Positions 1 through 13,248 are shown, counted from the stretch's first letter. The stretch: DNA of 64,000 bases from Setaria digitata (GCA_003640385.1 RCAB01000066.1:142206-206205); one strand, 5' to 3'. A program made the numbers and translations. Notes: a model not told the origin generated them from the letters alone.

Positions 1-3000
1 TGTTTGGCTTTGAAACACTTTCACCTCTTTTCGGTTTACTCGAAAACGTAGAGAAAATATCATCATCAGAATCAGAAGAAAATATGGAACTGATATCATT
101 CCTCTGCTTCATATTATTTACATTTTCAGAAATATGTTGTCTGGAATCAATTCTTAACTGAAGATCACGTCGTCCTTCACATGTATCGGTTTGCTCCTCA
201 ATAATTCGACCATCCTCCGTATTTTGGCTCATAACTGAAGATGGGACCGACTTCACTTCATTCTTATTATCCTTTTTATTCGACTGTTGTAATAAACGTG
301 ATGGTGAACGACGAGGCGGTCCCTTGGCTCGTAGCTGAAAACAATCATGAATTAACCAGGAAGTTAGCACGAAGACCATCACGAGAATAAATTTTTTGCG
401 CTCAAATTAGACACCTTTGCAAGGGATGACAAAGTAGCACTGGTTTCACCATTCATCCTGTTCCCACCTGCACTTTCTTCCACTTGACGCTCTTCTACAC
501 TGCTAGTCGTATTTGTAATGATTTTATTTGAAAGTATACTATCCAATTTATTCCTAAATGTATCCGTAGTTTCCGCGTTTTCTGTCCCATTTAAATTCAC
601 ATCATTCACATCATCCGTGGCTATTAGCGGACTTTTCTGAAAATACTGACCACTTCATTTATTCAGTTGATATTTTTTCAGCAGCGGTTTTTCTATTTAA
701 TTATTATATATATTTCTATTATCTTAGAACATATATGATGTACGAAAGTTAGAGAAAATTTCCCTTAACATTTGCACTGTTAATGTAAATCAGCAAATGC
801 ATTCTACTCTCCCACTATACCACTATTATTATAGCTCTATTTTATTAAAAATGCTTACCCGTCTCAACACATTAGTCAGTAAGGCCGAACTATGTACATC
901 CGTGCTTGTTGTTTGTAAGTCTGTCTTCGACTCAGGGAATGAAACTATTTGAGAATCATTCGAATAAGTGGGGATATGTCGCTTTGCTTTTTTACCCTAC
1001 AAAATTCCGGAAATATCAAATTTGAACATCGTTCCATACAGTATCCCCAAAAAAAATATCTTTTTTGTAAAACAGTAACGAACCGTATTTTTCAGGTCAC
1101 TAAATAGGTCATCTTCATCGGAGCTGCTGTCAACAAACAATTTACCCAGAGCGTTTGATGAACCCTTCAAAAAAGAATGGTTTCGTCGTTACATAAGCTT
1201 TTAACGGCTAATAAAAAATTGCTGATCTCATTCATATAGTTAAAATAATAATAATAATTCTAAGCACAGATAATCCTCTAACCAAGAACAATTAAAAAAA
1301 AAAGCTCTCGGCACTTCCTTTCTTTCTTTTTTTCTTCCACAAGTGCCTAGATTAATAGGGCTATAACTTATACGAGAATATACTTCACTCACTTTTACTT
1401 TTGATTCATCCTCCACTGCTCCAGTCAAGTTTCGTTTAAAAGATATTCCGGATTCAAAATACCTTGCGGATGCTTCTAGATCCGAAGGCTTTGGAATTGA
1501 TTCATAGTCTGGATGCTCTACTGATACTGCAGAGTCTCGATGTATTACAGGCACTTCAGAGGCTAAAATGCAAGAATGTATGAATTTTAAGATGACTAGC
1601 AAAAAAAAAAAACTACATACACGAAACCAGAATATAAGAAAAATGTACAAAAATAAATCATACACAGCAGCGATGGCTTATTTCTTGTCGAATCAGATGT
1701 GATGTCCTTTGCTCTAATTTCGCCTTTCAGTAAGGAATGCTGCGAACTAGATGCTGCAACTATTTCCTGAATAAACAGAACTCATTATTGACCGCAACAT
1801 TCTTTTGATCCTTAATTAGGCTGTGCATCTATCTGGATTCAAAGTATACTTACAACACAAACGTATAAAGGTAGATGGATATCAATCACACAGAGCTCCT
1901 CTATCAACGGAAAATCTGTGAACAAAGAAAAATCAAACTGAACCTGAGATGCGTAAGATTTCGTATCACATTTATTAGAACAGTTATCAACCTTTACTAC
2001 GAAATCTTCACTGCCAAATGTGCCTGACGTTTTACGGCTCAATATTACATTCACTGGTCTTTCATTTCTATAATATTTAAACAACGCGCAAAACGAATGA
2101 ACTTTTAATATATACATATCAAATAAGGTAATGTTGTTGTTTTAATGGATTGAACGATTAAATAGTACTAAAGAAATGACACTGTAAAAGTATAGGGAAA
2201 CGCAGGTTATTTTCAGTTAAATTACTTACATAGAATCCGAGTGAGATGAAGTTGTGTACTCCGCTATTCTCGGCTGGGCAAAGGGTGGTAAACTGACAAC
2301 AACTTCTTCAGTTACCTCAAATTAATAACATTCCATAAAATGTTACTAATCCTGAGTTGAAATATACATTTATTCCTGAACTTTTTTCAACCAATATCTA
2401 GCAAGTTAGGCAGATCGATCACTGGAAATAACGGATTTCCCCACATGTTACAGTGACACTAGAAATTAGTAGTGATACTAAAATAATTTAGGATGCTAAA
2501 ATTTAGTAGCATGCCGAAAACAGCTATTGAATGTAATCCTGACCTTTACGGAATTCTGATGCAAAGTATAGCAAACTATAAGCAATAAAGCTAAACCTTT
2601 GTCGCCTCTGTGCGTTTATCAGATGAAGTCGCAAAAGAAGAGGAAAGCCAATCTGAACTGCCAATTAGTAGTGGTAGTGGTCTTGAAAGGTTTTCATCCT
2701 AAAAAAAAAAAAAAAAAAAAGTGGTTATATGAACTTGAATATTTATAAATTCCCACCTAAAGCTTACCGCTACGAGACAAAAGGAAGGGGAGAACAAAAA
2801 CTGTAATTACATGGAAATTTTCATTTTCTAGAAAAACTCAAAAAAAAAAGCACGTATGGCTCGAAGATTGGCTCAGGCAGACATGTCGGATCGTCTTCTT
2901 CATCTAAATCTTCAGGGCGTAAATCAATTCGTTTGAAACGCGTTCGCATCAACTCTAATCCCATTGAAACTGCTTCGCGCAAGTTATCAGTTGCTCCCAC

Positions 3001-3949
3001 TTGCTTATTTGAGCTTATCTGAATCATTGAATAAATGAAAAAAATTTATTACCGAAAACTAGACACCAAATTTCGAAACATGAAAAGTAAATTAGAAGCT
3101 AACCGTTTGGGAAGTGGACGTTGGTTTGACGTTGAGCGATATATCATCTCCCACGCGCTGAAACATAACTGTGCAACCTTAGACGATGGTGAATTTCCCA
3201 CCGTTCATCTTCTACAGCTTAATGGACGAAGAATCACTTCTCATCGTTTAGTTCAGATGCAGAAGAATCCAACGTTTTTCAGAGTTAATAGAAAATCTTA
3301 CTGCTTTCACCACTACGACATATATACTGAATAGGAAAAATGAAAAAAAAAAAAGTTATAATTAAAATAGAAAGTACAACAATGCAGGAAAGCACCGATG
3401 TTATGCTCAAATTCGGTGAGAAAATGGACATGAATGTGATGAAATAAACAGACACTTTCAATAAACTGGTCTGCAGCAAATAAGGACAACTGATTGTTGA
3501 GATTCGAAACTCCCACACATGTATTGGATATTTTCAGAAAATTCTCTTGAACTGCATCCGAAACACTGCTCATCTTTGAACTTAATGATGAGCTAATTTC
3601 CTCTAGCACATCACAAAGCTAAAAAAGTTTTAAAATAGCGCAATTCTATAAGTGATGCAAATTAGACATCACTTCACAGTTCCTGTATGCAATATTTATT
3701 TGAACGGTGGTCTTATTCGTATGACAAATATTGCACATCGAATAAGATACGTGAAAGCATAAGTTATTGAAATGAAACCATCGGAAATTCAAGAAGTAAA
3801 TGGAATAAGTCCTCTTATCGTATTCTGTGCACAACAGATTATTTTATTCTACAAGGAAAAAAAAAAGAATTATGCCTTACTTGTCGGTCTTCCGCTAACG
3901 ACCAATTACTTCTCCTCTCCAAAAGTTCTAGCAAATTACTCGGTAACAT
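1..3949 (-). CDS. WASH complex subunit 2 (FAM21) homologue, C-terminus outside window
   Basis: Minus-strand gene of 13 exons: 3949-3881, 3618-3454, 3157-3104, 3018-2854, 2698-2597, 2315-2230, 2067-1854, 1766-1664, 1562-1393, 1164-1084, 996-859, 636-415, 334-1. About 634 residues are inside the window and all phases join. FAM21 is the tail subunit of the WASH complex, which drives Arp2/3 actin assembly on endosomes and binds retromer through acidic LF repeats. Exon 1 encodes WSLAED and exon 2 ends FAADQFIES, matching the FAM21 head (WSLA...QFIE). Exon 5 has RPLPLLIGS, close to the family RPLPYLIGS. Later exons carry LF-type acidic motifs (DEDDLFSDL, DDDIFSTF) and a basic Pro/Arg stretch (RAKGPPRRSPSR). 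The start is the ATG at 3949; no upstream exon was needed. The donor of exon 12 is uncertain: 415 keeps phase, whereas a site at 383 would break it. Head and motif order make the family call firm; the middle is poorly conserved, as is usual for FAM21. Confidence 0.86.
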
Positions 3950-5571
3950 TTTTTCACCAATTTACATAGGGCGATTTCCTTACACCGTTTGAAGTATTTC
4001 TTAAATCATGTTACAGCGTTACGAAAACGCTGAATCCTGAAAATTTCCCACGACGGAATATTTTATTTCGACATGGATATCTCATCAGTTCTCATAGCAT
4101 TCCAAACATTTAATTTTAATCCCATTTGCAAATTTTCCATTCAGATAGATTGATGTCGAATAAATGTACAATTCCGAACGAACCGGAAACCCACATAACA
4201 GTCTCCCATTCTAAAATCTATTTAGAAAATCAGACAATCAGCAAAATTCCTTCATATATCATATTCAGTCTTTCTTTCTCTACACACAATTTCCTCATGC
4301 CCACAAAAAGAGAAATTCAAGAAATCCGGAAATGCCTCGTCGTACCGTTTCTATCAGGTTAGCGGTTAGGAATCAATTAGCCAGGTTAACAAGAATAACT
4401 CGTTTGAAACGACGAAGGGGTGCTGTGGTTTCTTATTCATTTCTTTCATTGCGGAAATTATTTAATGTTTGAAATTAGCATTGCATGTCTTCCGGGAATT
4501 CTGAATAGCACCCTCCCACTCTCGAATTGTTTCAGATTTGTCTAATGCTTTGTTTGTATTTCAAAGATCCTTTCAACTGTAAGTTATGGTAAAGCTAAAT
4601 ATTGTATATAAAGGAATAAAAGCAGTTTAAAAGACTGTTTTATTTGCATTTTTCTGATTTAATAAAGCATACTAGTTCTCACTTGGCATCTTCTCCAATC
4701 ACACAACTACCAGTCCTTTTTGTTTCAATACTTCGTTATTTGTTGTAATTTCAGTACATGACTTTGTCATATTTTCAAAATACTATCACTTATTCCTTAA
4801 TTAAACTTTTTCTCCCTATCTTCCGCTTCACTTATTGCCACTATTAGTCTCTACTTTACACAGCGTTGACTGCTGTCATATCAAGTCCTTTTTTTTCTAG
4901 ACGTGTATTTCGGAATCTTTCGATTTAAAAGATTTTTAAGTAAATTATTTGATGAGAACATACTTGCAAAGAGACAAATTTATAAAAAAAAAAGAGACAA
5001 GATGCCTGAGTGCTACGAATTATTTTAATATCGATAACAAGGAAAGGAATTAGAATTATACTGGTAATTAAAAATAATAGAAGATAATGTTCGGATACCG
5101 TTAGAAACCAGTAATATGACCAGCAGTGCATCCCATTTATGAAACGTATTTTAAATACTGTTATTGTTTATCAAGATTGCCAACTCCCTCCCTTCCTCTA
5201 CACCTTTCCCAGTTTTCCCTTATCTTTTCTCTTCTTGCTGTACAATTTCGTTTCGAAAATCAATAAACCAAACTTTCTCGGTATCTCAAGAATGAAAATT
5301 GACATTTTCAGGTAATTTTGCCTGGTCGTTCTCAATCAGTATTTTGTATTATGAATTTTTCACTCTTGACCGATAGAGTCTGGACCAATTCTGTCACAGA
5401 ATAGAATAGCAATGTTACTTGCTATAATAACTATTGGTCTATACAACGTTTTTTATTTAATAAATAAAAGAAAAAAAAGTATAAGTACAATCGCTTGACT
5501 ATGCATTTATTATTATGCTTCATTTATTGACACTATGAAATTAACTTCAGGCTAAATGCAGTATGTACCAA
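3950..5571. other. intergenic region between FAM21 start and FAAH end
   Basis: No exon with a supportable splice pattern was found on either strand. A plus-strand open frame at 4126-4362 has no recognisable domain and lies in AT-rich sequence just upstream of the FAM21 start. A minus-strand AATAAA lies about 45 nt past the FAAH stop, near 5523-5528, and is a plausible polyadenylation signal for that gene. The interval should also hold the FAM21 promoter or trans-splice region. Confidence 0.6.
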
Positions 5572-8500
5572 TTATTTCCACACCTTTTCGACCTCTTTCA
5601 TCACCGATAAACACTGTTCCTCTCTCAGCGGTAAAGTGACTATCTGTACAGCTACAGGTAAACCGGCTGAATTACGGGCTGCATTTCTTAGTATTTTCAG
5701 TGCCAAATCGTTGCCTGGAAAAACATTTCCTCGAGATTTAATTGTAAAGATTTGAAGAAATATGCTGTAGGCCAAGAAGCTTCGTCAGTTAGCAGTTTAT
5801 CATCTTTCGAGCTTACCTTCCCATAAGTGCAAAAGTTATCAGTTATAGAAAAAAGTAAAAAATGAAAGCATTACATTAACAGTACCTGTAGGCCAAGAAG
5901 CTTCGTCAGCTAGCAGTTTATCATCTTTCGAGCTTACCTTCCCTGTAGGGACAATTCCAGCTGGAAAATCCAACATGTTAAACAGGCCAGTCGCAAAAGC
6001 ACAAGTTCCAAGGCGACTTGGATAATCGTGTGGCACAGCCGGAACTGGAAAAATTCAGAATTTCGTTTACAAATCAATAATAACTAAGAAGATATAACTA
6101 AACATTTTTATAGGAAAAGCACCACCTGGAAATGCTGGACATATGAGTGCATCTAGCTCGAGTGCTTTCCATTCCTCAGTAATCTGCAAAATAAATGATA
6201 AAAATTTCTTCAAATGAATCATAAAAAAAAACACCTGAGAATGAATTATAGAATAATTTGATAAAGAAGGGAATCTTGGAGCATGTTATCTACTTGGTCC
6301 CAACAGTTTTTAGCATTTATTTCCAAGAATATAGTTGATATTTCCGCAAAGATGTCAGATTTTCCCTTCCCTCGTCCTTTTTGCTCTTATTGTATCCTGC
6401 CACTGTAAGCATTACAAAAAATTCGCCACAGAAATTAAAGAAAAAAAAAAAACCTTTTCTATATACTCTTCAATCATTTTTTGTGTTATCTGTAGTTCTG
6501 CAAGGCTGGTAATGTATGAACCGGAGATTATTGATAGCGGCTTACTAATGAACGACAGAACATAACTGATAATTCTGCACACAAAGAACGGTAACTGCAA
6601 TTTAAAACTCATTAAATTTTCAAGAGAGATGCTGGTGTTTATAAGTCACTATACAGTAAGTAATGCGAATATTATTCAAGCTATTTGCTGTTCATAACAG
6701 TTTTTTGTTCATATCGTTATAATGGGTGGGATTACTTCACTGGCATTTTATATTTTCCAGCAATTTTGGCTCTCTTCTTGAACAAAGAGTTGACGTCGTA
6801 AACGTGTAAATGAATTTTTCATTTCGCAGTAATATTCAGCAGTATTCTGAAGCGGAGCCATAGAAAAGAAAAACGAAAAAACGAACTTTAAGAAGAAAGA
6901 CGAAAGTACGTAGAGCTGGTGGGATCACTTCATTGGAATACAACTGCAAAAAATAATTTCTCCCGTACGGCATAAGGCCACGATAAAATAACGAGGCAGC
7001 TTTTTCAGGTTCAGGTAAATGGAACAACACCATTTCATGCCCAATTGTTTTCAATTTTTCAACCGTTTCCACAACAACTCTTGAACAACTGGAAATCAAA
7101 TAATTTGTACCATATTATAAATACCAAGATTTCGAATTCCGAACTAATCATAAAGTTTGAATTCCAAATAATTAAACAGACAACGTCAGGTGCTAGGAGC
7201 TATTGAAAGATAAGCTTACGCTGGAACAGGTTTCATAAAGCCATCCTCAGTAAAATAACCAATACGAAGGTGAGATTTATTAGCAACAGTAAGCTTTTCT
7301 TCATCGAGAGGGAGCAGAGGCTGATATGGAACCATTTCATGGTATTCTGCTGATTTTAGTAGGAGACTCAATAAATAAATTTGTTCATCAACAGTCTTGG
7401 TGAAGAAACCATAACTCAGTGAGAAACGATTCTTCCCAGAAATTCCATTTAGAGCATATTTCACTTTCAGACGCCCTAAACAAAAACTAAACTGTACGGA
7501 GAAAACGAAAAAACCACTTGTGAGAATGCTTGCAAATCAGCTCGGTTATGCAGATGGTTGAAATAGTAATGCACGCTAGAGTAAGGAAAATGAAAATCAA
7601 AGCAACGAGACCTTCACTTGGTTTCAAGGTAGTAAGACCGCAGAAACTTGCTGGAATCCTCAAACTTCCAGCTAAATCACTTCCAATCCCAAATGCACTC
7701 CCACCAGCGACAATCAGTGCACACTCTCCCCCAGATGAGCCTCCTGGTGTCCTGTAACAAGTATTACTTCTGTCCAGTTAAACGTTAACGAAATAAATAG
7801 TAAATACAAGGTTCTCGAAACTATCTCTCCTAGCAAATAACAACTGGTGGTGCATAAAAAATTTCTAATTATCTACAAAATGTTCGAACTATTATGGCTA
7901 CATGTAATCACCCAATGTAGCACGACCTTCAGTAATGAAATGATTACAATTTAATAGTAACTATAAAATATGCAAGAACTGAAGGAACCACATAATGTTA
8001 GTTACACAATTGATCAATTGTTTATTCACGTGCATACAGACATAACTTTTATTAATCTATTTATAAAGTTGAATTGAAAATCTTGCAAGTAGAATAGAAG
8101 TACTCTGTCTTACGAAACACTAGGGGTAGCCTGGTTTGAAGTAACTCTCAAGTGACACTATGTTGTAATTAATGGGATTTACCTGGAATGCAAATGTGGA
8201 TTTGAGGTTGTTCCGTACAGACTGCTGCAACAAGCAAAACTCAACAATCCTTGTGGGACAGTTGTAAGTACAAATGGTATTGCACCTTGTGAACGTAAAA
8301 AAGTAACCAATGTGCAATCATTTTTCATTGGCTTTTGCAAAAACTTTGCAAGTCCAATAGTGCAATCATAACCTCTCATCTGAAAATGTGAAAAATATCC
8401 GAGATCTTAAGAAAATTCTCAGAAAAATTTATACCCCGAAAGAACTACGATCAGAAAATTCATTTAATCTTATTAGGTAGCACTAAAAAAGCACGATACT

Positions 8501-9459
8501 TACGTTAAAATTCCCTTTTACACTGAATGGCATCCCAAAGAGTGAAGGCTTCCCAGAAACTTCATTCCACTGAGCATCTAGTTGTTTAGCCTGTTCGAAA
8601 GCTTCATCCAGAAAGTTGATAATGCAGTTAATTTCTTTTTGGATCATCTGAGCCTTCCACACAAAAGCATTTAAGACAGCCACAGCAGTTAAGGAGTCAT
8701 TTTGCAATTCATCTTGAAAAAAAATGAGGAATCTCATTTTTCTAAATGAATAAATGAAATCAATTCATTTTGCTGAGTTACGAGTTATTTTCCAAAACTT
8801 TTTACTTAAAAGTTGGATGTACAGTTAAAAAAAAGTTAATTTAAGAAAAAAACATGAACTTAAATATTTCCCACGGTAAAATACTATTCAGAACTTTAAT
8901 CTCACAAAACACATTTCATTACAAAACTATTTGAGGTCTAAAATAATCATCGTCGACTTAGATACAGCAATTTGTCTAAGGACCAATCAAAATAAAGATT
9001 CACCTCTCAACTGGAAGAAATCCAACGAGAGAATATAGTCTCTTTGTTTTAACACTTCCGGATCAGTAGTGCTCACAGTAGTACTGATATTGTTAATATG
9101 ACGTTGTCGTTTAATCTCATTTTCATTAATCATTCGCTGATGAATCGAGACTGCACCCCATGGCTTTAAAATATTTTCACTTTGAATCTTGCAAAATAAA
9201 CCGCAAAGTTTTCAAATAAGTAAAATTAAAATACGAATATATTCTGCATTATCCTACCATTATATAGTTTTAAAATGAATAATTTTTTTAGACCTTTTCC
9301 ACGCAAACAGTAATGGGTAGCACTCTTGCAATGAGAAACCTTTTCGACGATTAGTTTGTAAATTGCATGAATGACGGTTATAGTCCATAAAAAAGTCACG
9401 ATTAATCCAAGTGATGTATATGGATGGATTTGAACATTACTCACCAGTATATTCCCCAT
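5572..9459 (-). CDS. fatty-acid amide hydrolase (amidase signature family)
   Basis: Eleven exons on the minus strand: 9459-9340, 9187-9004, 8712-8504, 8379-8183, 7751-7612, 7475-7220, 7088-6887, 6594-6454, 6183-6126, 6044-5886, 5714-5572. They total 1809 nt, 602 aa, close to animal FAAH (579 in human). FAAH hydrolyses N-acylethanolamines and fatty amides at internal membranes. A hydrophobic helix at about residues 18-37 gives a membrane anchor like that of FAAH1. The catalytic triad is visible: Lys167 in PFSVKGNF, Ser242 in TPGGSSGGE and Ser266 in GSDLAGSLR. The 75- and 24-residue spacings equal those of human K142/S217/S241. The Gly before the nucleophile motif is replaced by Ala (AGS instead of GGS). 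The C-terminus keeps [11 protein letters not shown] and [14 protein letters not shown] likely splice acceptor near 9490 would precede a short 5' UTR. A 58-bp copy of part of exon 10 sits in the last intron. Confidence 0.95.
5765..5822 (-). repeat. copy of FAAH exon 10 3' end inside the last FAAH intron
   Basis: This 58-bp block differs by a single base from 5886-5943, which is the coding 3' end of FAAH exon 10 (residues [18 protein letters not shown] region). The copy stops at the same splice-border CAG but is followed by CATATT rather than GTACTG, so it has lost the donor. It appears to be a recent tandem duplication and a non-functional exon fragment. Confidence 0.9.
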
Positions 9460-9561
9460 CAGAGATAGTATTTCCTAACAAATGCGCCTTCTCCAAAGTC
9501 TGCAAAATTAGAGAAAGAAAAAGAAAAAAAAGAGAAAGGGAAATTAATTTTAATTAAGTTT

Positions 9562-9948
9562 CGAATTTCTTTTTTTTTTTTTCTTTTTTTTTGTTTTTTG
9601 AACAGAGAGGAGAAAAGACAGCAAAATTTCACTAACAAACAGCGGGAACATTACATTTCGGACAAAACTGAAATTTGAACGATGGAAAAATTCTTGGCTG
9701 GGAAGTAAAAACCGGCATGGACACTAAATAGACGACAAAAAAAAAAAAAGNCCGAATTTCTTTTTTTTTTTTTTTTTTTTCTTTTTTTTTGTTTTTTGAA
9801 CAGAGAGGAGAAAAGACAGCAAAATTTCACTAACAAACAGCGGGAACATTACATTTCGGACAAAACTGAAATTTGAACGATGGAAAAATTCTTGGCTGGG
9901 AAGTAAAAACCGGCATGGACACTAAATAGACGACAAAAAAAAAAAAAG
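9562..9948. repeat. near-identical direct duplication joined by one N (probable assembly scar)
   Basis: Block 9562-9750 is repeated almost exactly at 9753-9948, differing mainly in T-run and A-run lengths, with an N at 9751 at the junction. Both ends of the block are homopolymers. The N at the join and the near-identity point to two overlapping contigs that were abutted rather than merged, though a real tandem duplication is not excluded. Confidence 0.9.
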
Positions 9949-9959
9949 CAGAGCCAGTT

Positions 9960-10385
9960 TTGAAAATGTTTTTCGGAAATGTATCTGGTTTTGTTTTTGT
10001 TTTCAGTACCGAAATTTCACTATTACGTTCCCCGGTGCTACCAAAATTCCATTGCTCCTATGATTTCCTGGAGGTTCTAATTCTTTTGTATACGAGATTG
10101 GGCTTGAATTGGTTTTTCAAGCTTCAACTGAATTTTAGCTGTGACATATTCGAGTCAGTTTCTAATGTAATTTCAGATTCCTTTCCGATTCCGATTTCGA
10201 TGCAATATGAAAAAAAGAAAAGAAGAAAAACGGATATTTTGCTCCCAGGTCAAAGTACACCTAGAGCGCACAGCCACCGCAGACTTAAAAATCAGCCAAG
10301 TTTTCGTAATCTGCATCGTGATTCGGTTTCCGTGACGTTGATTGATTCTGAAGATGACAGAGATTTTAATTTGGAATATCATTAA
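9960..10385 (+). other. unassigned plus-strand open frame, possible exon
   Basis: A 141-codon open frame with a protein-like 3' half: a basic cluster (KKKRRKTD), then a Ser/Arg/His-rich stretch, and an acidic end (IDSEDDRDFNLEYH) before TAA at 10383-10385. Possible acceptors (TTTTCAG near 10007, ATTTCAG near 10176) would make it a terminal exon, but no partner exon or domain was recognised. The 5' half is hydrophobic and F-rich, as expected of AT-rich noncoding sequence. Function unknown. Confidence 0.22.
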
Positions 10386-13248
10386 GACAGATTCTTGAAA
10401 AAGACAAAAATGGGAACTGACGTGATAAAATATACTTCCAGGCTAAAAGCAAAAACACTTCTGATATTGAAATTATTTCAAATCATATTTGCGGCATGGG
10501 TAAAGATTTAAAATTGACATTTAAATTTGCTTTTGGTTTATGTTTAACTCTATTTCTGAAGCATTTAAAATTGAATTTTTGAAGATTTCATCATTTCAAA
10601 GTGGCGATGAAATTGTTAGGAGTATTGGAATAAATAAATATACCTGTTATCATTGGCAATTGGAAAGATTTCTAAAGATTAAATTGCTTCTCAAAAGGAT
10701 CCAAGTCCTACATTTAATTCCTATTTAGGATTGCAAATTTCTTAGACTGAACTTTATGGACCAAAACTCAATCTCTTTCGATATTAGCGTTAAAAAAATA
10801 AGCAGAACTGGAAGCGCTATAAGTTTTGGGTGTTTATTTTATCATTTATCAAATGGAAAAAAAAAAAAAATCCTCGCAATCTTTTTTCGTTCCCTAAATT
10901 TTGCACTGAAATTTATCATCTTGATTCATAAATTACTTTTTTGCACTTCTCCTCCAATCTCAAATACAGAAGCTTCCTGTAAAATTTCAAAATTGCTGCC
11001 TTTTGATTTTATTTCGATGCCTTGATTGATTAAGATGAAAAGTATTAAATGACAATATCCTAGCTTTTTTTTTTCCGCAAAATTTAAATCCTAACAGTGA
11101 TATTCACGACTGTATTTTTTCCTTTTTTTTTTTGCAATTTTTGCGCACTTCTAAATTGTATAATTGAAGTAAACTAAATTAGTTTTATTATTTACTTATT
11201 TGCTTTTTTTTTTTTTTTTTTTTTTAAATTTCATCATATACTATTTTACATTTATTCGTATTTCTAAACAAACGTTAAACTGAGATGAAAATTTCGGCTT
11301 TCTGAAGGAAGCAATTATCACAGTTTCGTGACAAAAGCAATATTAACTTTTTGTTCGTTTTTATCTTCACTTTTGGTCATTCAGTAATTCTTAAAAAGTT
11401 ATTTAATTCTCTTATGGAAATTTAAATTTAAAAAACACAACAATTTGTAACAATTGTTCATACAGGAAAAATGTAAATGGAAGAAAAGTTGCTTGAAATT
11501 ATTACTGTAATTAGGGAAGAGGGATGGGGGGAGGAAAGGAACGGTTGAAAGATAATAACAGGAACTAATTTTATAAAAACGCCTATATTTCGAACCGAAT
11601 GATTTTGAAATGTGCTGTCATTTTAGGTCACACAAATTTTCAAACGGATTTTCAAGATAGAAACGATCGGTCGATCGGGTCGGTTTGTTCTCAGTTGTTG
11701 CTCGGTTGTTGTGTTGCTCACAATTCATTCATATTAGTAATTTCTCTATCATTTCTTTCGTCTTCTTTTTTTTTTTTTTCTTTTTTCAATAATTTAAATT
11801 TTATATATCAGCTGTATTCGTTTCTTTTCTTCTCTTTCTACTTCACTCTTCTTTATCATTTATTCATTGATTTGATGATGATAATAATATTGGTTATGTC
11901 TGTGGTTTTATCACTGGATCATAATGTTCATTTTGTTCGGATAATAATCATTCTCTTTTCCTATCATGAATGATAACAATTTCTGTTTTACCACAAAATA
12001 GATCATTCAGGATGATGAATGATAAATAAATTTTATATTTTATTTAATTATTGAATTGTAAAATCTGCAGTTGTTATTTCCATTTTTTTTTTTTTTTGGC
12101 TGCAAAATAATTTCAGAAATCAGACTCGTAAGTTTTTATTTTTTTTTTTTTTTTTTGTCCAATGAATGCAAATGGTGATGGACCAGATAGTGTCTGATTT
12201 TTAAAACAATAAACGAAATGGATTTAATCAAAAAGGACTGAATCGAACTGAACTGAACTGAACCAAATTAAACTGGAATAAATTTAATTTTTTTTATTTT
12301 TACTTAAATGATATGAATAAATTTAAATACAAAAATTAATATATTCAATTAAATTGACTTTCTTCTCAATGTTATCACAATCTTTTCTTGCTGCATTAAA
12401 AAGACTGCTAATGATCCTTCCCTCTGAACTGTGTTCGTATTCAAAATGTTTAGACGCACTAAAAAAAAGAAGATGAATATTATCACCAGAGTTTTTAACA
12501 GCTAGCTCACTATTAATTTTACTTTTGTTATTATATTGAAGTTTCTTATTTTGTTTACCTTTTTATGAGACTAATAAGTCGCATTTTATTTTTCCTCGGC
12601 GTATTTGTTTTATGGACATTTTCATTGTTCGAACAATAACAAACGAAGCACATAGTGAAGAATGCAGTCATTGCTAATAACAAATATTTTTATTGGCAAA
12701 TAAGCACAAATTAATAGTAAATTTATAAAAAGCACCATAAAAATCACTATGCCTTCCAGTTATTTCACGTAATATAGTAGCGTAATTGTACGTGGGATCC
12801 GTATATGTTTGCCCAGTAAAGATTGCTAGTACCAACCAACTGCTCAAAAGACTTCATTTAATCCGATCCGATAATGCAATATTTTATGATTCATGTAAAA
12901 ATCAAAATAACCATATTTACCATATTTTAATATTATATCTTAATAAAATGAACTCTCCAATTAGGATTTCATGAAAATCTCGGAAAATAATTTGAGATAG
13001 TTGATAATGCTTATTTGATTTTAAAATATTATTCGCCATGAATTTATCCGTTTATCATTTAGTATTACTGGGTAATTTTTTTTTTTTTTTTTTCGAACAA
13101 ATTTCACTTCTCTTGTTTTTACTTTTTTTTTTTTCTTTCATTTTTTCTTTTCTTGTTTTTCTTTTTTATTAGAAAAGTACGGCTACTGTGTCAAAAATTA
13201 TTGAAATGGTATTGCAGAAATTCGTTGTCTATGCCGTTGTGACCTGAA

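Larger units (their letters stand above)
9460..13248. other. intergenic region upstream of FAAH
   Basis: No gene was established. The segment holds the duplicated block 9562-9948, weak plus-strand open frames at 9960-10385 and 10540-11025 listed separately, many T-runs of 12-22 bases, and short T/C-rich tracts just before the next gene. FAAH 5' sequence and the promoter of the plus-strand gene at 13249 must lie here, but no core element is recognisable. Confidence 0.6.

Noticed and set aside
3035..3334. 99-codon plus-strand open frame
   Set aside because: It lies antisense over FAM21 exon 3 and its flanking introns, which match the family and join in phase. No domain was recognised.
3949..5572. 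FAAH and FAM21 as an operon
   Set aside because: Same strand and order, but about 1.6 kb apart with no clear trans-splice acceptor context; not supportable from sequence alone.
7530..7757. 75-codon plus-strand open frame
   Set aside because: Antisense shadow of the FAAH exon that carries both catalytic serines.
11599..11973. 124-codon plus-strand open frame rich in Phe/Ser/Leu
   Set aside because: Composition follows T-rich DNA; no splice context or homology.
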